A model generated the notes under the pieces. It was not told the origin of the DNA, made no database searches, and was given only the letters and a program-made list of their open reading frames with translations. Below, one piece after another: positions 41,767 through 50,867 of a stretch of 64,000 nucleotides of DNA (position 1 is the stretch's first letter; each line of letters opens with the position of its first letter). Position numbers and translations under genes: made by a program. The DNA comes from Candidatus Bathyarchaeum tardum (GTDB lineage: Archaea; Thermoproteota; Bathyarchaeia; Bathyarchaeales; Bathyarchaeaceae). The stretch is from contig JARVGH010000001.1 of the NCBI GenBank assembly GCA_029762755.1, positions 248,001 through 312,000 on the forward strand, in the 5' to 3' direction.

Positions 41767-42348
41767 ATGATTGGAATTACTTTTGTTGAAAGACAAATGG
41801 TTTCTTTAGGCTTGATGGAGCGTGAATTATACGAACTGTATACTAACTTGTCCTTAAAAGTTGAAGATTTAGCTGCCAAGACATTGTTTACTTACATTGC
41901 CAGTGACAGCCTAAAACATTCTACTGTTTTGGTTAGAATCCTTGAAGAAGCAGGGGGTTCAAAACTAAAAGAAAATGATTGCAACGAAACCATCAGGTAC
42001 AATATTGACTTGATTAGTACTCTTTCAGCAGATATTTCACGTAGAAAAAAACTTAGTCGGGAAGAATTGCTTTCAGTAATTGATACTTTAGCGGGTTTTG
42101 AAACTTTATTGTACGATGAGTACGCCAAAGCCTTTCACGTGGACACTGCTCAATTTACTGAAGATGAAGACCCCGACAAGAATGAACCTGATTTGAGTAT
42201 TTTTAGTTTGATAGTTAAAGATGAAGATCTGCACAAGCAGATTTTGCTCTCGTTAGTAAATCTATGTGACAAACAACTCGATTTCAAAGATAACACTCCT
42301 GTGGTCAAATATCAAAGCCCAGATTCATGGTACGTTCCACCACGATGA
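41767..42348 (+). CDS. ferritin-like/four-helix-bundle protein, tentative
   Basis: 193 residues from ATG 41767, behind GAGGTTG (41755-41761); an in-frame ATG at 41701 lies within a probable promoter. Mostly helical. The first helix pair carries LMERELYELYTNLSLKVEDLAAKTLFTYIASDSLKHSTVLVRIL, in which an ELY...H spacing is like the Glu and His ligands of ferritin-like proteins; a later pair has ETLLYDEYAK and DEDLHKQIL. Diiron binding is inference. Could instead be a simple helical bundle. Confidence 0.55.
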   Translation: MIGITFVERQMVSLGLMERELYELYTNLSLKVEDLAAKTLFTYIASDSLKHSTVLVRILEEAGGSKLKENDCNETIRYNIDLISTLSADISRRKKLSREELLSVIDTLAGFETLLYDEYAKAFHVDTAQFTEDEDPDKNEPDLSIFSLIVKDEDLHKQILLSLVNLCDKQLDFKDNTPVVKYQSPDSWYVPPR

Positions 42349-42553
42349 ACCCGACAATAAATTAATGTTTAAAATGCAGCTCTATTCCTTTCTCTTTTTT
42401 GAGACATATTTTCAAAACTAAATCGGATTTGATATCTTCTTTTTTGCCAAAAATTTTTTAGAATTTAAATTAACTGCTTTACTAATTTGAATTCTGTCTA
42501 CATAACACTTTTAGCTCAACTGCACAAAAACTTGAGTCTGTGGCTAAGGTGGG

Positions 42554-45500
42554 GTGGGAAACCTGACAAAATGGGGGTCAAGTACTGATAATAGTGCAAC
42601 AACTTTATCCAATTCTGTGGGAACACCAGCCATCAAAGTGTTGCACGTGGATGATGATTCAGATCTTTTATCTTCTGCCAAACAAATTTTGGAATTACAA
42701 AGTTGCTTTCGTGTCGAAACTGTTTCTACCGTAAGGGAAGCCATTAAAAAATTAAGTGAACAAACTTTTGATGTTATAGTTTCTGATTATCAGATGCCTG
42801 AAAAAGATGGTTTAACTTTTTTAAAAGAGCTAAGGGAAACTGGTGATGAAATTCCGTTTATATTGTTCACTGGAAAAGGTCGTGAAGAAGTAGCAATTAA
42901 AGCCCTCAATATTGGTGCTGATTATTACCTTAACAAACTGGGGCACCCAAAAACTGTTTTTTCTCAACTTTCCCATTATATTCTTCAAGCTGTAAATAAA
43001 AGAAAAGCAGAAAAAAGGTTAACATACAAGCTAGAATTTGAGTCAGTTATATCACGAATATCTTCAAGGTTTGTGAATCCCCCCGATTTTGATAACGCAA
43101 TTAATAAATCTCTGGAAGATGTTGGGCGAACAAGTGGGGCAAGCCGTGTTTGGCTATTTTTATTGAGTGATAATCAAACAGTTATTAAAAACATCTTTGA
43201 ATGGTGCTCAGACTCTGCTGCTCCTCAACTTGAAAACCTTGAGAAACTTGCAATTGAACAAATTTCTTGGGGTTTAGACCAACTTCGTGATGGAAAAACA
43301 ATTCAACTGTCTGATGTTTTACTGTTGCCTTTGGAGTTAAATGAAATAAAAGAATTTTTGGACAACAAAAGCATCAGATCAATTTTGGTGTTGCCTCTTT
43401 TTTTGTCGGGTGAGTTAGGGGGTTTCATAGGCTTAAATAATGTACACAATACTGAATTTTGGGGTCCTGATGATATTGCCCTTATTCAGATATTTTTAGA
43501 ACTTATTGGAAATTATTTAGAGCGCAAGGCTGCTTATGAGAAACTGCAAGAAAACGAGAAAACATATCGGTTGTTGACAGAAAACATTACTGATGTAATC
43601 TACATTCAGGATATGAATCTAGATGTCACGTATGTGAGTCCCTCAATCAAAACTTTATCTGGTTATTCCCCTGAAGAAGTCTATGATCTAAAACCAGCAG
43701 ATTTTATGGTTCCAGAATCTTTTGAACGCGGAATAGTTGATTTCAAAGAGGCCCTTTCTTTAGTTGCTGAAAAACCAGATTCTGAAATTCCCCTTAGGCA
43801 ATATGAGTACATACGAAAAGATGGCACAACATTTTGGGGTGAACTGCGAACGAAAATATTGTTGGATTCCAAAGGTCACCCTATTGGAGTGCAAGGCGTT
43901 TTACGGGATGTAACTGAACGTAAAGAAACTGAAGAAAAGCTTAAAGAAAGTAAGGAACAGTATCGGTTACTGACTGAAAATATTACTGATGTAATATTCA
44001 TTCAAAACTTAGATCTGAGTATCAAATATGTCAGTCCTTCTGTCGAAACTTTATCTGGGTATACTCCTGATGAAATCATAAATCTTGGACCAAAAGGTTT
44101 GATGACTCCTGAATCTTATGAGCGTGGACTTGTTGAAATCCAAGCTGATCTTGCTTTATCCGTAAAAAATCTTGATTTTGAACCTGAATTTCGACGTTAC
44201 GAATACATGCGTAAAGATGGTTCTACTGGTTGGGGCGAATTTAAGCCTAAATTACTGCGTGATTCCAAAGGCAATATTGTGGCTATCCAAGGTACCCTGC
44301 GAGATGTGACAGAACGCAAAAAAGCAGAAGACGCGTTACGTCAAGAGCAAGAAAAATTTGAAACGGTCACTGGCACCCTTAATGTTGGACTTAGCGTTAT
44401 CTCAAAAGATTATAAAATCTTGTGGGCAAACAAGTTTCTCACTGACTTATGTGGTGATGTAATCGGCAAAACGTGTCACTCTGTATACAATGACCTTGGT
44501 AATATTTGTCCAAACTGTGGCGTTAAAGAAATTTTTGAAACCGGAAAAACCCATGTAGTGTGTGAACAATCTGTCCCTGCTCCTAACGGACAACGTTGTT
44601 GCATCGAACTTACAGCCAATCCAATTAGAGACGACGAAGGCAATATAATTGCGGTTTCTGAACTTTCTATCAACATAGATGACCGCAAAAAGATGGAAAA
44701 CAGGCTCCGTGAGGCAGAAAAAATGTATCGTTTTCTTTTTGATAAAGCTCCTGTAGGTATTTCTATAGCTGATTTAAATGGTTGTTTAGTTGAATTCAAC
44801 GATGTCGCTCATAAGCAATTGGGTTATTCGCGAGAAGAGTTTAAAAAATTGTGTATTGCTGATTTTGAACTTTTGGAAACAACAGACGCGATAAATGCTC
44901 GAATAAAGCAAATCCATGATACTGGAATAGATGAGTTTGAAACTAAATATCGTGCAAAAAACGGTGACATCAGAGATATAATAAATATGTTCCAGTTGGT
45001 TGAGTTTGATGGAAAGCAGTTTTTGTATGTTATTGCCCGTGATATCACTGAACGCAAGAAAGCAGAAGACTCAATGGACAGAATTATGAAGGAACTTTTG
45101 GTAATTAATGAAAAGTTGAGGGTTGTTGGCAAGTTAACTAGGCATGATGTTCGAAACAAGTTGTCAGTTATTTCAAACAATATTTATCTTGCAAGGCAAC
45201 AATTTGCTCATAACAAAGATATTTCTAAATATTTTAATTCTATAGATTCAGCAGTTGAGCAAGTGATCCGAATTTTTTCCTTTGCCCAAACTTATGAGCA
45301 GTTGGGTGTTGAAGAGTTATCGTATATTGATGTCAAAAAAAGTGTTGATGAAGCAGTTTCCCTATTTTCATGCATAAATGGAATCAAATTTGTTAATGCC
45401 TGTTCCGGATTGTCTGTAGTGGCTGACTCTTTGTTAAGGCAAATTTTCTACAATTTTATTGACGACTCTTTGAAACATGGCGAAAAAGTAAGTGAAATCA

Positions 45501-45769
45501 AAGTTTACTACAATGAAGAAGTGGACCACATAAGCCTAATTTATGAAGATAACGGAATCGGAATACCTGAAACTGAAAAAGAAATTTCTTTCAAAGAAGG
45601 TTACGGGAAAGGCAGTGGCTACGGACTTTACCTAATACGAAAAATTTGTGAAGTTTACGGTTGGACAGTAAACGAGCTTGGAAAATTTGGTGAAGGCGTA
45701 CAATTTGTGATTTATGTCCCGAAAATTAACAAGAATAATAAACCCAATTACAAAATTGAATTGGATTAA
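42554..45769 (+). CDS. hybrid sensor histidine kinase (receiver, GAF, PAS, kinase)
   Basis: 1071 residues, soluble. Order: receiver domain (about 27-140) with phospho-acceptor Asp78 in VIVSDYQMPEKDG; GAF-like domain (about 165-320); PAS domains at about 335-460 and 470-600 that are near copies of each other (both begin YRLLTENITDVI), a third with PAS-linked CPNCG and RCC cysteines (about 605-715), a fourth (about 720-840); H-box KLTRHDVRNKLSVISNN near 862; ATPase domain with DDSLKH, EDNGIGIP and GSGYGLYLI. Start GTG 42554 after AAGGTGGG. The receiver at the N-terminus suggests control by another kinase. No response regulator gene next to it. Confidence 0.92.
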   Translation: MGNLTKWGSSTDNSATTLSNSVGTPAIKVLHVDDDSDLLSSAKQILELQSCFRVETVSTVREAIKKLSEQTFDVIVSDYQMPEKDGLTFLKELRETGDEIPFILFTGKGREEVAIKALNIGADYYLNKLGHPKTVFSQLSHYILQAVNKRKAEKRLTYKLEFESVISRISSRFVNPPDFDNAINKSLEDVGRTSGASRVWLFLLSDNQTVIKNIFEWCSDSAAPQLENLEKLAIEQISWGLDQLRDGKTIQLSDVLLLPLELNEIKEFLDNKSIRSILVLPLFLSGELGGFIGLNNVHNTEFWGPDDIALIQIFLELIGNYLERKAAYEKLQENEKTYRLLTENITDVIYIQDMNLDVTYVSPSIKTLSGYSPEEVYDLKPADFMVPESFERGIVDFKEALSLVAEKPDSEIPLRQYEYIRKDGTTFWGELRTKILLDSKGHPIGVQGVLRDVTERKETEEKLKESKEQYRLLTENITDVIFIQNLDLSIKYVSPSVETLSGYTPDEIINLGPKGLMTPESYERGLVEIQADLALSVKNLDFEPEFRRYEYMRKDGSTGWGEFKPKLLRDSKGNIVAIQGTLRDVTERKKAEDALRQEQEKFETVTGTLNVGLSVISKDYKILWANKFLTDLCGDVIGKTCHSVYNDLGNICPNCGVKEIFETGKTHVVCEQSVPAPNGQRCCIELTANPIRDDEGNIIAVSELSINIDDRKKMENRLREAEKMYRFLFDKAPVGISIADLNGCLVEFNDVAHKQLGYSREEFKKLCIADFELLETTDAINARIKQIHDTGIDEFETKYRAKNGDIRDIINMFQLVEFDGKQFLYVIARDITERKKAEDSMDRIMKELLVINEKLRVVGKLTRHDVRNKLSVISNNIYLARQQFAHNKDISKYFNSIDSAVEQVIRIFSFAQTYEQLGVEELSYIDVKKSVDEAVSLFSCINGIKFVNACSGLSVVADSLLRQIFYNFIDDSLKHGEKVSEIKVYYNEEVDHISLIYEDNGIGIPETEKEISFKEGYGKGSGYGLYLIRKICEVYGWTVNELGKFGEGVQFVIYVPKINKNNKPNYKIELD

Positions 45770-45880
45770 GGCAGTTGTTTGCAATTATTGTTATTTGTAC
45801 CTTTGATTTGTATTTTTTGAAAGAGTAACTCTGAAAAGGGAGAAATGCTGAGTCTTACCAATATACTGGTGAACGTTATA

Positions 45881-46066
45881 ATGAGTGAAACGAATTTAGT
45901 GTCAATACAACTAAATGGAATAAAGCAAGATTTCATTTTGAACAAAAAAGATTTTAAAACTGGGAGCCGCGGATACCATGCACAAGGAAAAATGCAAATT
46001 GGTGACAAACGCTACCAATGTAACATCTTGTGTGTAGAAATCGGTTCAAAACCAAAAGACAAGTAA
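45881..46066 (+). CDS. small conserved-looking protein, 61 residues
   Basis: ATG 45881 behind GGTGAACG; an earlier in-frame ATG at 45845 lacks a site. Beta-rich: LVSIQLNGIKQDFILNKKDFKTGSRGYHAQGKM, then YQCNILCVEIG. The GSRGYHAQGKM phrase recalls uncharacterised small archaeal proteins. No function known. Confidence 0.6.
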   Translation: MSETNLVSIQLNGIKQDFILNKKDFKTGSRGYHAQGKMQIGDKRYQCNILCVEIGSKPKDK

Positions 46067-46133
46067 GACTTGTCTCATCGTTTTTATAATAAAAGAAAAA
46101 AAGAAAAAGGCTGGATTTTTTAGTTTCACAAGT

Positions 46134-46250
46134 TTACTCGACAAGAGTCATGTTTTCTCCGCAACAAACTAGGGTTCCAGCACCAGCATCTAGAATTTTT
46201 ACTTTGTTTCCACAAATTTCACAAAGGTATACTTGTCCTTCTTCTGTCAA
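46134..46250 (-). CDS. dsr: desulforedoxin (38 residues)
   Basis: TTG at 46250 after a perfect GGAGGTG site (46257-46263). The protein has the rubredoxin-type iron site of desulforedoxin: YLCEICGNKVKILDAGAGT followed by LVCCGENMT, with Cys in CxxC and CC. Full length for free-standing desulforedoxin (about 36-38). It lies 32 bases after the rubrerythrin stop on the same strand, so both form an oxidative-defence operon. It could donate electrons to rubrerythrin or superoxide reductase. Confidence 0.88.
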   Translation of the reverse strand: MTEEGQVYLCEICGNKVKILDAGAGTLVCCGENMTLVE

Positions 46251-46282
46251 CTTTACACCTCCTTTTTTTGTGCTATAACCAG

Positions 46283-46861
46283 TTAGTAGTTTTCACACCA
46301 AACTTCAAAGTAAGCTCTTGCATGGTCACACACGGGACATTTTTCTGGAGCTTCAATGCCCTCATGCACGTGGCCACAGTTTCGGCATTTCCATTTGATG
46401 ACTTTGTCTTTTTTGAAGACTGTACCTTGTTCAATATTGGCTAACAGTTTTCTGTATCGCAGTTCATGTTTAGCTTCTACTTTTGCTACCATCTGAAAAG
46501 TATTTGCAATGTCCATAAAACCTTCTTTTTCTGCTACTGCTGCAAAATCAGGATATAATGTTCCCCATTCCATTTTTTCTCCTTCTGCGGCTGCTTTCAG
46601 GTTGGATGCTGTTGTACTAATAACCCCTGCGGGGTATGCTGCAGTGATTTCAACGTCTCCACCTTTGAGATATTTGAAAAACAGTTCAGCGTGTTCTTTC
46701 TCATTCCCTGCGGTTTCAGTAAATATTTCTGAAATTTGTTCGTAACCTTCTTTCTTTGCTACACTCGCAAAAAACGTGTATCGGGTTCTGGCTTGTGATT
46801 CACCAGCAAAAGATTTTAGGAGATTTTTCTCAGTTTCACTACCTTTTAATTCCATGGTCAA
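46283..46861 (-). CDS. rbr: rubrerythrin
   Basis: 192 residues. Ferritin-like diiron domain with the paired E-x-x-x motifs (FAGESQARTRY, ETAGNEKEHAELF, FAAVAEKEGF, KVEAKHELRY), then a C-terminal rubredoxin domain WKCRNCGHVHEG and EKCPVCDHARAYFE. Reduces hydrogen peroxide in anaerobes. Followed by desulforedoxin. ATG at 46861 or 46855. Confidence 0.96.
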   Translation of the reverse strand: MTMELKGSETEKNLLKSFAGESQARTRYTFFASVAKKEGYEQISEIFTETAGNEKEHAELFFKYLKGGDVEITAAYPAGVISTTASNLKAAAEGEKMEWGTLYPDFAAVAEKEGFMDIANTFQMVAKVEAKHELRYRKLLANIEQGTVFKKDKVIKWKCRNCGHVHEGIEAPEKCPVCDHARAYFEVWCENY

Positions 46862-47187
46862 AACCTCATTATACTAAAATATGCGTTATTCACAATTCTT
46901 AAACCTATCTAAATCTGTCAAAAACCACATTTTATGACCTTATTCGTTCTTTTGTTTTCATGCAATTTGTTTTTGTTTGGGTATTTGAGATTCTTTATCA
47001 CAAAACTTTCACTCTTAAAATCACGAGGAAAAATCACAGTAACTAACAAAAAGCTTGATGACCTAGCAAGAAATCATCAATGACGCTTTTAGTATCGTTT
47101 TTTTGGGGCAATTCTAGTGGATTGTTGCATTAATAATTGTGGCGAGGGGTCTTGTCTATTTGGCGAAGAAAAAGAAAACCCATTTTT
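46862..47187. other. 326-base gap, no gene seen
   Basis: AT-rich. Contains only short frames without initiation signals; a plus-strand frame at 47139-47366 overlaps the zinc protein and is antisense shadow. Confidence 0.5.
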
Positions 47188-47361
47188 TTATTTTGTTTGA
47201 ATTTTTTCTTTCATATCGCATGGAATGTAAAGGGTTTGTTCTGCAAGGAATGCGCCTAGAAAATTGCAAAAGAATTGCCCGTCTATTTTCTCTAAGTGTT
47301 TGCATGTTTTGCACACGCTGTCTGTGCCTGAGAATTTTCCGAGGACCGTTTGATTCGTCAT
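47188..47361 (-). CDS. small four-cysteine protein (paralogue of 40111)
   Basis: 57 residues from ATG 47361, behind AGGAAAG. CKTCKH, FFCNF and IPCD align with the protein at 40111. An in-frame ATG at 47382 lies ahead but the ribosome site favours 47361. Likely one zinc per protein; role unknown. Confidence 0.75.
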   Translation of the reverse strand: MTNQTVLGKFSGTDSVCKTCKHLEKIDGQFFCNFLGAFLAEQTLYIPCDMKEKIQTK

Positions 47362-47510
47362 GTTAACTTTCCTGTTTTTCATCTACATTAAATTCCTTTC
47401 GGATTTTAATAGATACGATTTTGTTTGTATTGGGTGTTAGATTATTCTTGGCTATTGATCATAGTTTACACCAACAAAAATGGGGGTGGTGGAATATTTC
47501 GTGCTTTCAC

Positions 47511-47663
47511 TTATATGAATCTTTGACCTCTGGGCTTGGATTTTGGCGCTGATAATGTAGCCATCTTTTTCTCTAGGTTGTTGACGCGTATTTTCAGGTC
47601 CACTATCTCTTTTTCTAGCCCAGCCACTGTGGGGTTGGGCATGATTTCCGCATCCTGTTTCAT
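47511..47663 (-). CDS. 50-residue coiled-coil protein
   Basis: ATG 47663 (or M8 at 47642). Sequence MKQDAEIMPNPTVAGLEKE, then IVDLKIRVNNLEKKMATL, a heptad-patterned helix, and a basic end SKPRGQRFI. A longer frame in another phase over the same DNA (47452-47682) lacks protein-like composition and is not used. Unknown function. Confidence 0.6.
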   Translation of the reverse strand: MKQDAEIMPNPTVAGLEKEIVDLKIRVNNLEKKMATLSAPKSKPRGQRFI

Positions 47664-47942
47664 CTTTTGGATAAATATACAATAAATACCGTATTATTTA
47701 TAAGATTTACACGTTAATGAAGGTAAGTGTTGACTAATTAAACAAAGAATGATTTTTGTGTTGAAATTTTTTTATTCACATCCCGACAAATGCCTTTAGC
47801 CTTTTTGAACGTTTCTTCATCCCTAACTTGCATGATAAGAACTAGTGTTCAAATTTGAAATGATAATAACACACAAAAAATGGAACACTAGAATCCCTTT
47901 AGGGCTAAAGAGCTGTTTAGACACCTTAAAATAATCTTGTTT

Positions 47943-47950
47943 CATATATT
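47943..47950 (+). promoter_or_regulatory. TATA box of purC
   Basis: CATATATT centred about 26 bases before the ATG at 47972, consistent with a leaderless purC message. It favours 47972 over the TTG at 47957. Confidence 0.45.
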
Positions 47951-47971
47951 TGGAACTTGAGTGAAACTTGT

Positions 47972-48766
47972 ATGACTGTTGATTTTAGTTCCCTGAAAAA
48001 AATTGTAGAAGGCAAAACCAAGATAGTCTACGAAAACCCCAATGACCCCAAAACTGCGTACATGGTTTTCAAAGACGACATCACCGCCGGAGATGGAGTA
48101 AAACATGACATAATTCAAGGCAAAGCTTTGGTGGACTGGAAAACAAACAAGGACATCTTTGAGTTGTTAAACCGAAAAGGTGTTCAAACTCATTACATTT
48201 CTAGCCCCGAAGAAAAAGTTTCACTGGTTAAGAAGCTGGACCGAAAAATTAACCTAGAAGTAGTCAGCCGAAGAGTTGCTGCAGGTTCAATTCTAAAATG
48301 GGGCAAAATGGTTGAAGGAACACGGTTTGATCCTGTAATTACCCAGTTCCATTACAAAGATGATCCCTTGCACGACCCTATGCTTGATGACAAATACATT
48401 GATTACATTATCACAGCAAAAGAAGGCGGAACGGATTTTGCTGTTATGCGCCAAATGAATGCCGAAATTTTTGTTCATCTCGAAAAAGCTTTTGCACGAT
48501 TTAACATTCAATTAATTGACATGAAACTAGAGTACGGCATAATTGGCGGACAAGTATACTTAATAGACGAAATCACTGGAGGCTCCTTCAGATTATGGCC
48601 TTATGCCCATGACAATCCCAACTTTGACCAGCGTAATGTTCTATCTGAACTAAATCCAAAAGGAAGACTTGATAAAGACACCTACCGCATGGGTGAAAAC
48701 GTCACTAATGTTCTAACCAAGTTTGAAGAAATCGCAAAAATAACTGAAAAATTCAAAAACTTGTAA
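47972..48766 (+). CDS. purC: phosphoribosylaminoimidazole-succinocarboxamide synthase
   Basis: 264 residues from ATG 47972 (TTG at 47957 would add five residues). Step of purine synthesis joining aspartate to CAIR with ATP. Motifs: EGKTKIVYENP, KDDITAGDG, VSRRVAAGSILK, LIDMKLEYGI, VYLIDEITGGSFRLW and DKDTYR. Other pur genes are not adjacent; pyrE lies about 1.4 kb further on. Normal length. Confidence 0.96.
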   Translation: MTVDFSSLKKIVEGKTKIVYENPNDPKTAYMVFKDDITAGDGVKHDIIQGKALVDWKTNKDIFELLNRKGVQTHYISSPEEKVSLVKKLDRKINLEVVSRRVAAGSILKWGKMVEGTRFDPVITQFHYKDDPLHDPMLDDKYIDYIITAKEGGTDFAVMRQMNAEIFVHLEKAFARFNIQLIDMKLEYGIIGGQVYLIDEITGGSFRLWPYAHDNPNFDQRNVLSELNPKGRLDKDTYRMGENVTNVLTKFEEIAKITEKFKNL

Positions 48767-48772
48767 CAATTA

Positions 48773-50062
48773 TTAATCTTCGTTTTCGTCTGTCGATTGA
48801 TATTCAGCTACTGTCTCTCTTCCATGGGGCATAACGTAAACTTTGGCGTTTTTACCTGCAATCTCAAAGGCATCTCGCATGGCATCGTTCATTGCACTTG
48901 ACGTTCGCATCTTGAAGGTGTTAATTGCATAACAATCAGGCATAACGGAAACCAGAATAATTGTGACTTTTTGAAGAGCCTTGTTAATGAAATATGCTTT
49001 GTGACCACCTAGAACAAAATTCTTTTTTATTTCTCGTTCTAACCGTTTTATATCCGTATATTTTTCCATCCACTCGGCAAAAGCTTCGTTACCATGACCT
49101 TCTGGGCATTCAGCAACCAAAATTATTATTCCTCTTCTTTTCACGGCATCTAACGCGTTTTGTAATGCTTTAGTTGCTTGATACAGGTTAATATCATGAG
49201 GGTGCCCGCCTGCACTTACAACAACAATGTTTGCCCGTTGCTCAATAGGAACTTTATACATTTCGTCAACAAGTTTTGTGCCTTCAAGAAAAGCTTGCTC
49301 TACATCTCCGGCAAAGGCTTGAACCAACTCGTTTTTGCTGTTGGTTACAACATTAAGAATGAAATCAACCTTTGCCAGTCTGGCTGCTTCTAACATGTCT
49401 TCGTGAACGGGGTTGCCCTCTAAAACGCCGGTTGTGGCTTTAGCGCTTACCAGTAATGAATGGTTTTGTTGAATAGTTTCAGCGCTTGAAACCGCAGGAA
49501 GAACTCCTTTTCTTCCTCCGCCATATCCAGCGTAATAATGCAAGTTTATTTCACCTGTCAAAATTTTGACATCTGCTTCGGCAAAAACTTTGTTTATATT
49601 GACTTTAGTTTCATGGGATGTTTCTCCTACAAAAACTTGGTCTTCAGCCTTGGAATCATGGTTGAATATTTTCACTCTTTCTAAAGCTTCTTTTCCTATG
49701 AGTTTTTCTTGCTCTTTAGGAGTTACTGGACGATGTATTCCACATCCAAAAATAATTGTAACGTCAGAATCGTTCACTCCTGCTTTGTTCAGTTCATCAA
49801 GTAACGGAACAACCATCAAATGACTTGGAGTTGCTCGTGTAGCATCATTAACAACTATGGCAACTTTGTCTCCAGATTTCGCAATTTCACTTAGCTTTTT
49901 GGTTCCTATGGGCTCATTTAAGGCTCTTTTAATTTCTCCTCTCGGATCTTCTACCCCTTTTTTCTGTTTGGGTTCAATATCTCCCAAAAAGTTACGTGTG
50001 GGTATTCTTGCACAAACTTCAGTTTTCCCGTAAGGAATCCACGCATCAACCATAAAAGACAC
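48773..50062 (-). CDS. larA: LarA family nickel-pincer enzyme (lactate-racemase-like)
   Basis: 429 residues. The family binds a nickel pincer cofactor (NPN) on a lysine and racemises or epimerises 2-hydroxyacids. Candidate residues match Lactobacillus LarA: Lys185 in GGGRKGVLP, His110 in GCGIHRPVT, His175 in EINLHYY and His201 in QQNHSL. The two domains (VNDATRATPSHLMV; then VVSAGGHPHDINLYQATKAL) are typical. No larB, larC or larE genes for cofactor assembly are present in the window. Convergent with purC, 6 bases between stops. Substrate unknown; many archaeal members are not lactate racemases. Confidence 0.9.
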   Translation of the reverse strand: MSFMVDAWIPYGKTEVCARIPTRNFLGDIEPKQKKGVEDPRGEIKRALNEPIGTKKLSEIAKSGDKVAIVVNDATRATPSHLMVVPLLDELNKAGVNDSDVTIIFGCGIHRPVTPKEQEKLIGKEALERVKIFNHDSKAEDQVFVGETSHETKVNINKVFAEADVKILTGEINLHYYAGYGGGRKGVLPAVSSAETIQQNHSLLVSAKATTGVLEGNPVHEDMLEAARLAKVDFILNVVTNSKNELVQAFAGDVEQAFLEGTKLVDEMYKVPIEQRANIVVVSAGGHPHDINLYQATKALQNALDAVKRRGIIILVAECPEGHGNEAFAEWMEKYTDIKRLEREIKKNFVLGGHKAYFINKALQKVTIILVSVMPDCYAINTFKMRTSSAMNDAMRDAFEIAGKNAKVYVMPHGRETVAEYQSTDENED

Positions 50063-50170
50063 TTCTGACTGGCTAGAAGGTTTTCTTTGTGCTTCATTTA
50101 AAAGTAACGGCTAAACGACGATACGTCTTTAAAACTGTCTGCACATAAATTCAATAGAGGATGAGGAACC

Positions 50171-50788
50171 TTGGAAAAACAACAAATAAAAACTGAACTG
50201 GGAAAAATATTGACCAAAGTAGGTGCTTTAAAATTTGGAACCTTTACCCTGACCAGCGGAGAAATCAGTCCTTACTACATGGATTTGCGAATTGTTCCAA
50301 GTTTCCCTGAAGCCTTCACACGAATATGTGATCTATACGTTGAACTGATAAAAACTCAAGTCGGAATTGACAACTTTGATAGAATCGCAGGAATACCCAC
50401 TGCAGGAATCTCTTTTGGGGCAATCGCTGCTTATCAGCTTAGAAAACCTTTCGTTTATGTTCGCACTGAAGAACGCAAGCACGGAAGAGGAAGAAAAGTT
50501 GAAGGTCTTTTATCCCCCGGAGACCGCGTTTTACTAATTGACGACCTTGTGACTAAAGGGGGCTCAATCATAACTGCTGCTGAGTCTGTTAGAGCAGAAA
50601 GTGGTGTAATTACTGACGCGGTAGTTTTGTTGGATCGTGAAGAAAATGGAACTCAGAATTTGGCTGATGTAGGTATCAAGCTTCATTATATGTTAACAAT
50701 CCGTGACCTAGCCCAAGAAATGTTCAATATGGCTACAATAACAGAAGAACAGTTGAATACCGTATTAAAACGGACAAAAAGTAAATAG
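50171..50788 (+). CDS. pyrE: orotate phosphoribosyltransferase
   Basis: 205 residues from TTG 50171 behind GAGGAACC. Converts orotate and PRPP to OMP. Motifs: FTLTSGEISPYYMDLR, GIPTAGISFGA, PFVYVRTEERKHGRGR (KxHG loop) and the PRPP-binding VLLIDDLVTKGGS. About 80 bases after it three further plus-strand genes begin. Normal length. Confidence 0.95.
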   Translation: MEKQQIKTELGKILTKVGALKFGTFTLTSGEISPYYMDLRIVPSFPEAFTRICDLYVELIKTQVGIDNFDRIAGIPTAGISFGAIAAYQLRKPFVYVRTEERKHGRGRKVEGLLSPGDRVLLIDDLVTKGGSIITAAESVRAESGVITDAVVLLDREENGTQNLADVGIKLHYMLTIRDLAQEMFNMATITEEQLNTVLKRTKSK

Positions 50789-50867
50789 GTTCATCAAATT
50801 TATTATTCAATTATAAACTCATTTTGGATGAGTTTCTTTTATATTCTCAGTTGACATAGTATTTTGT

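Noticed and set aside
47452-47682. 76-codon minus-strand frame
   Set aside because: Overlaps the better-supported 50-residue coiled-coil frame in another phase and has no protein-like pattern.
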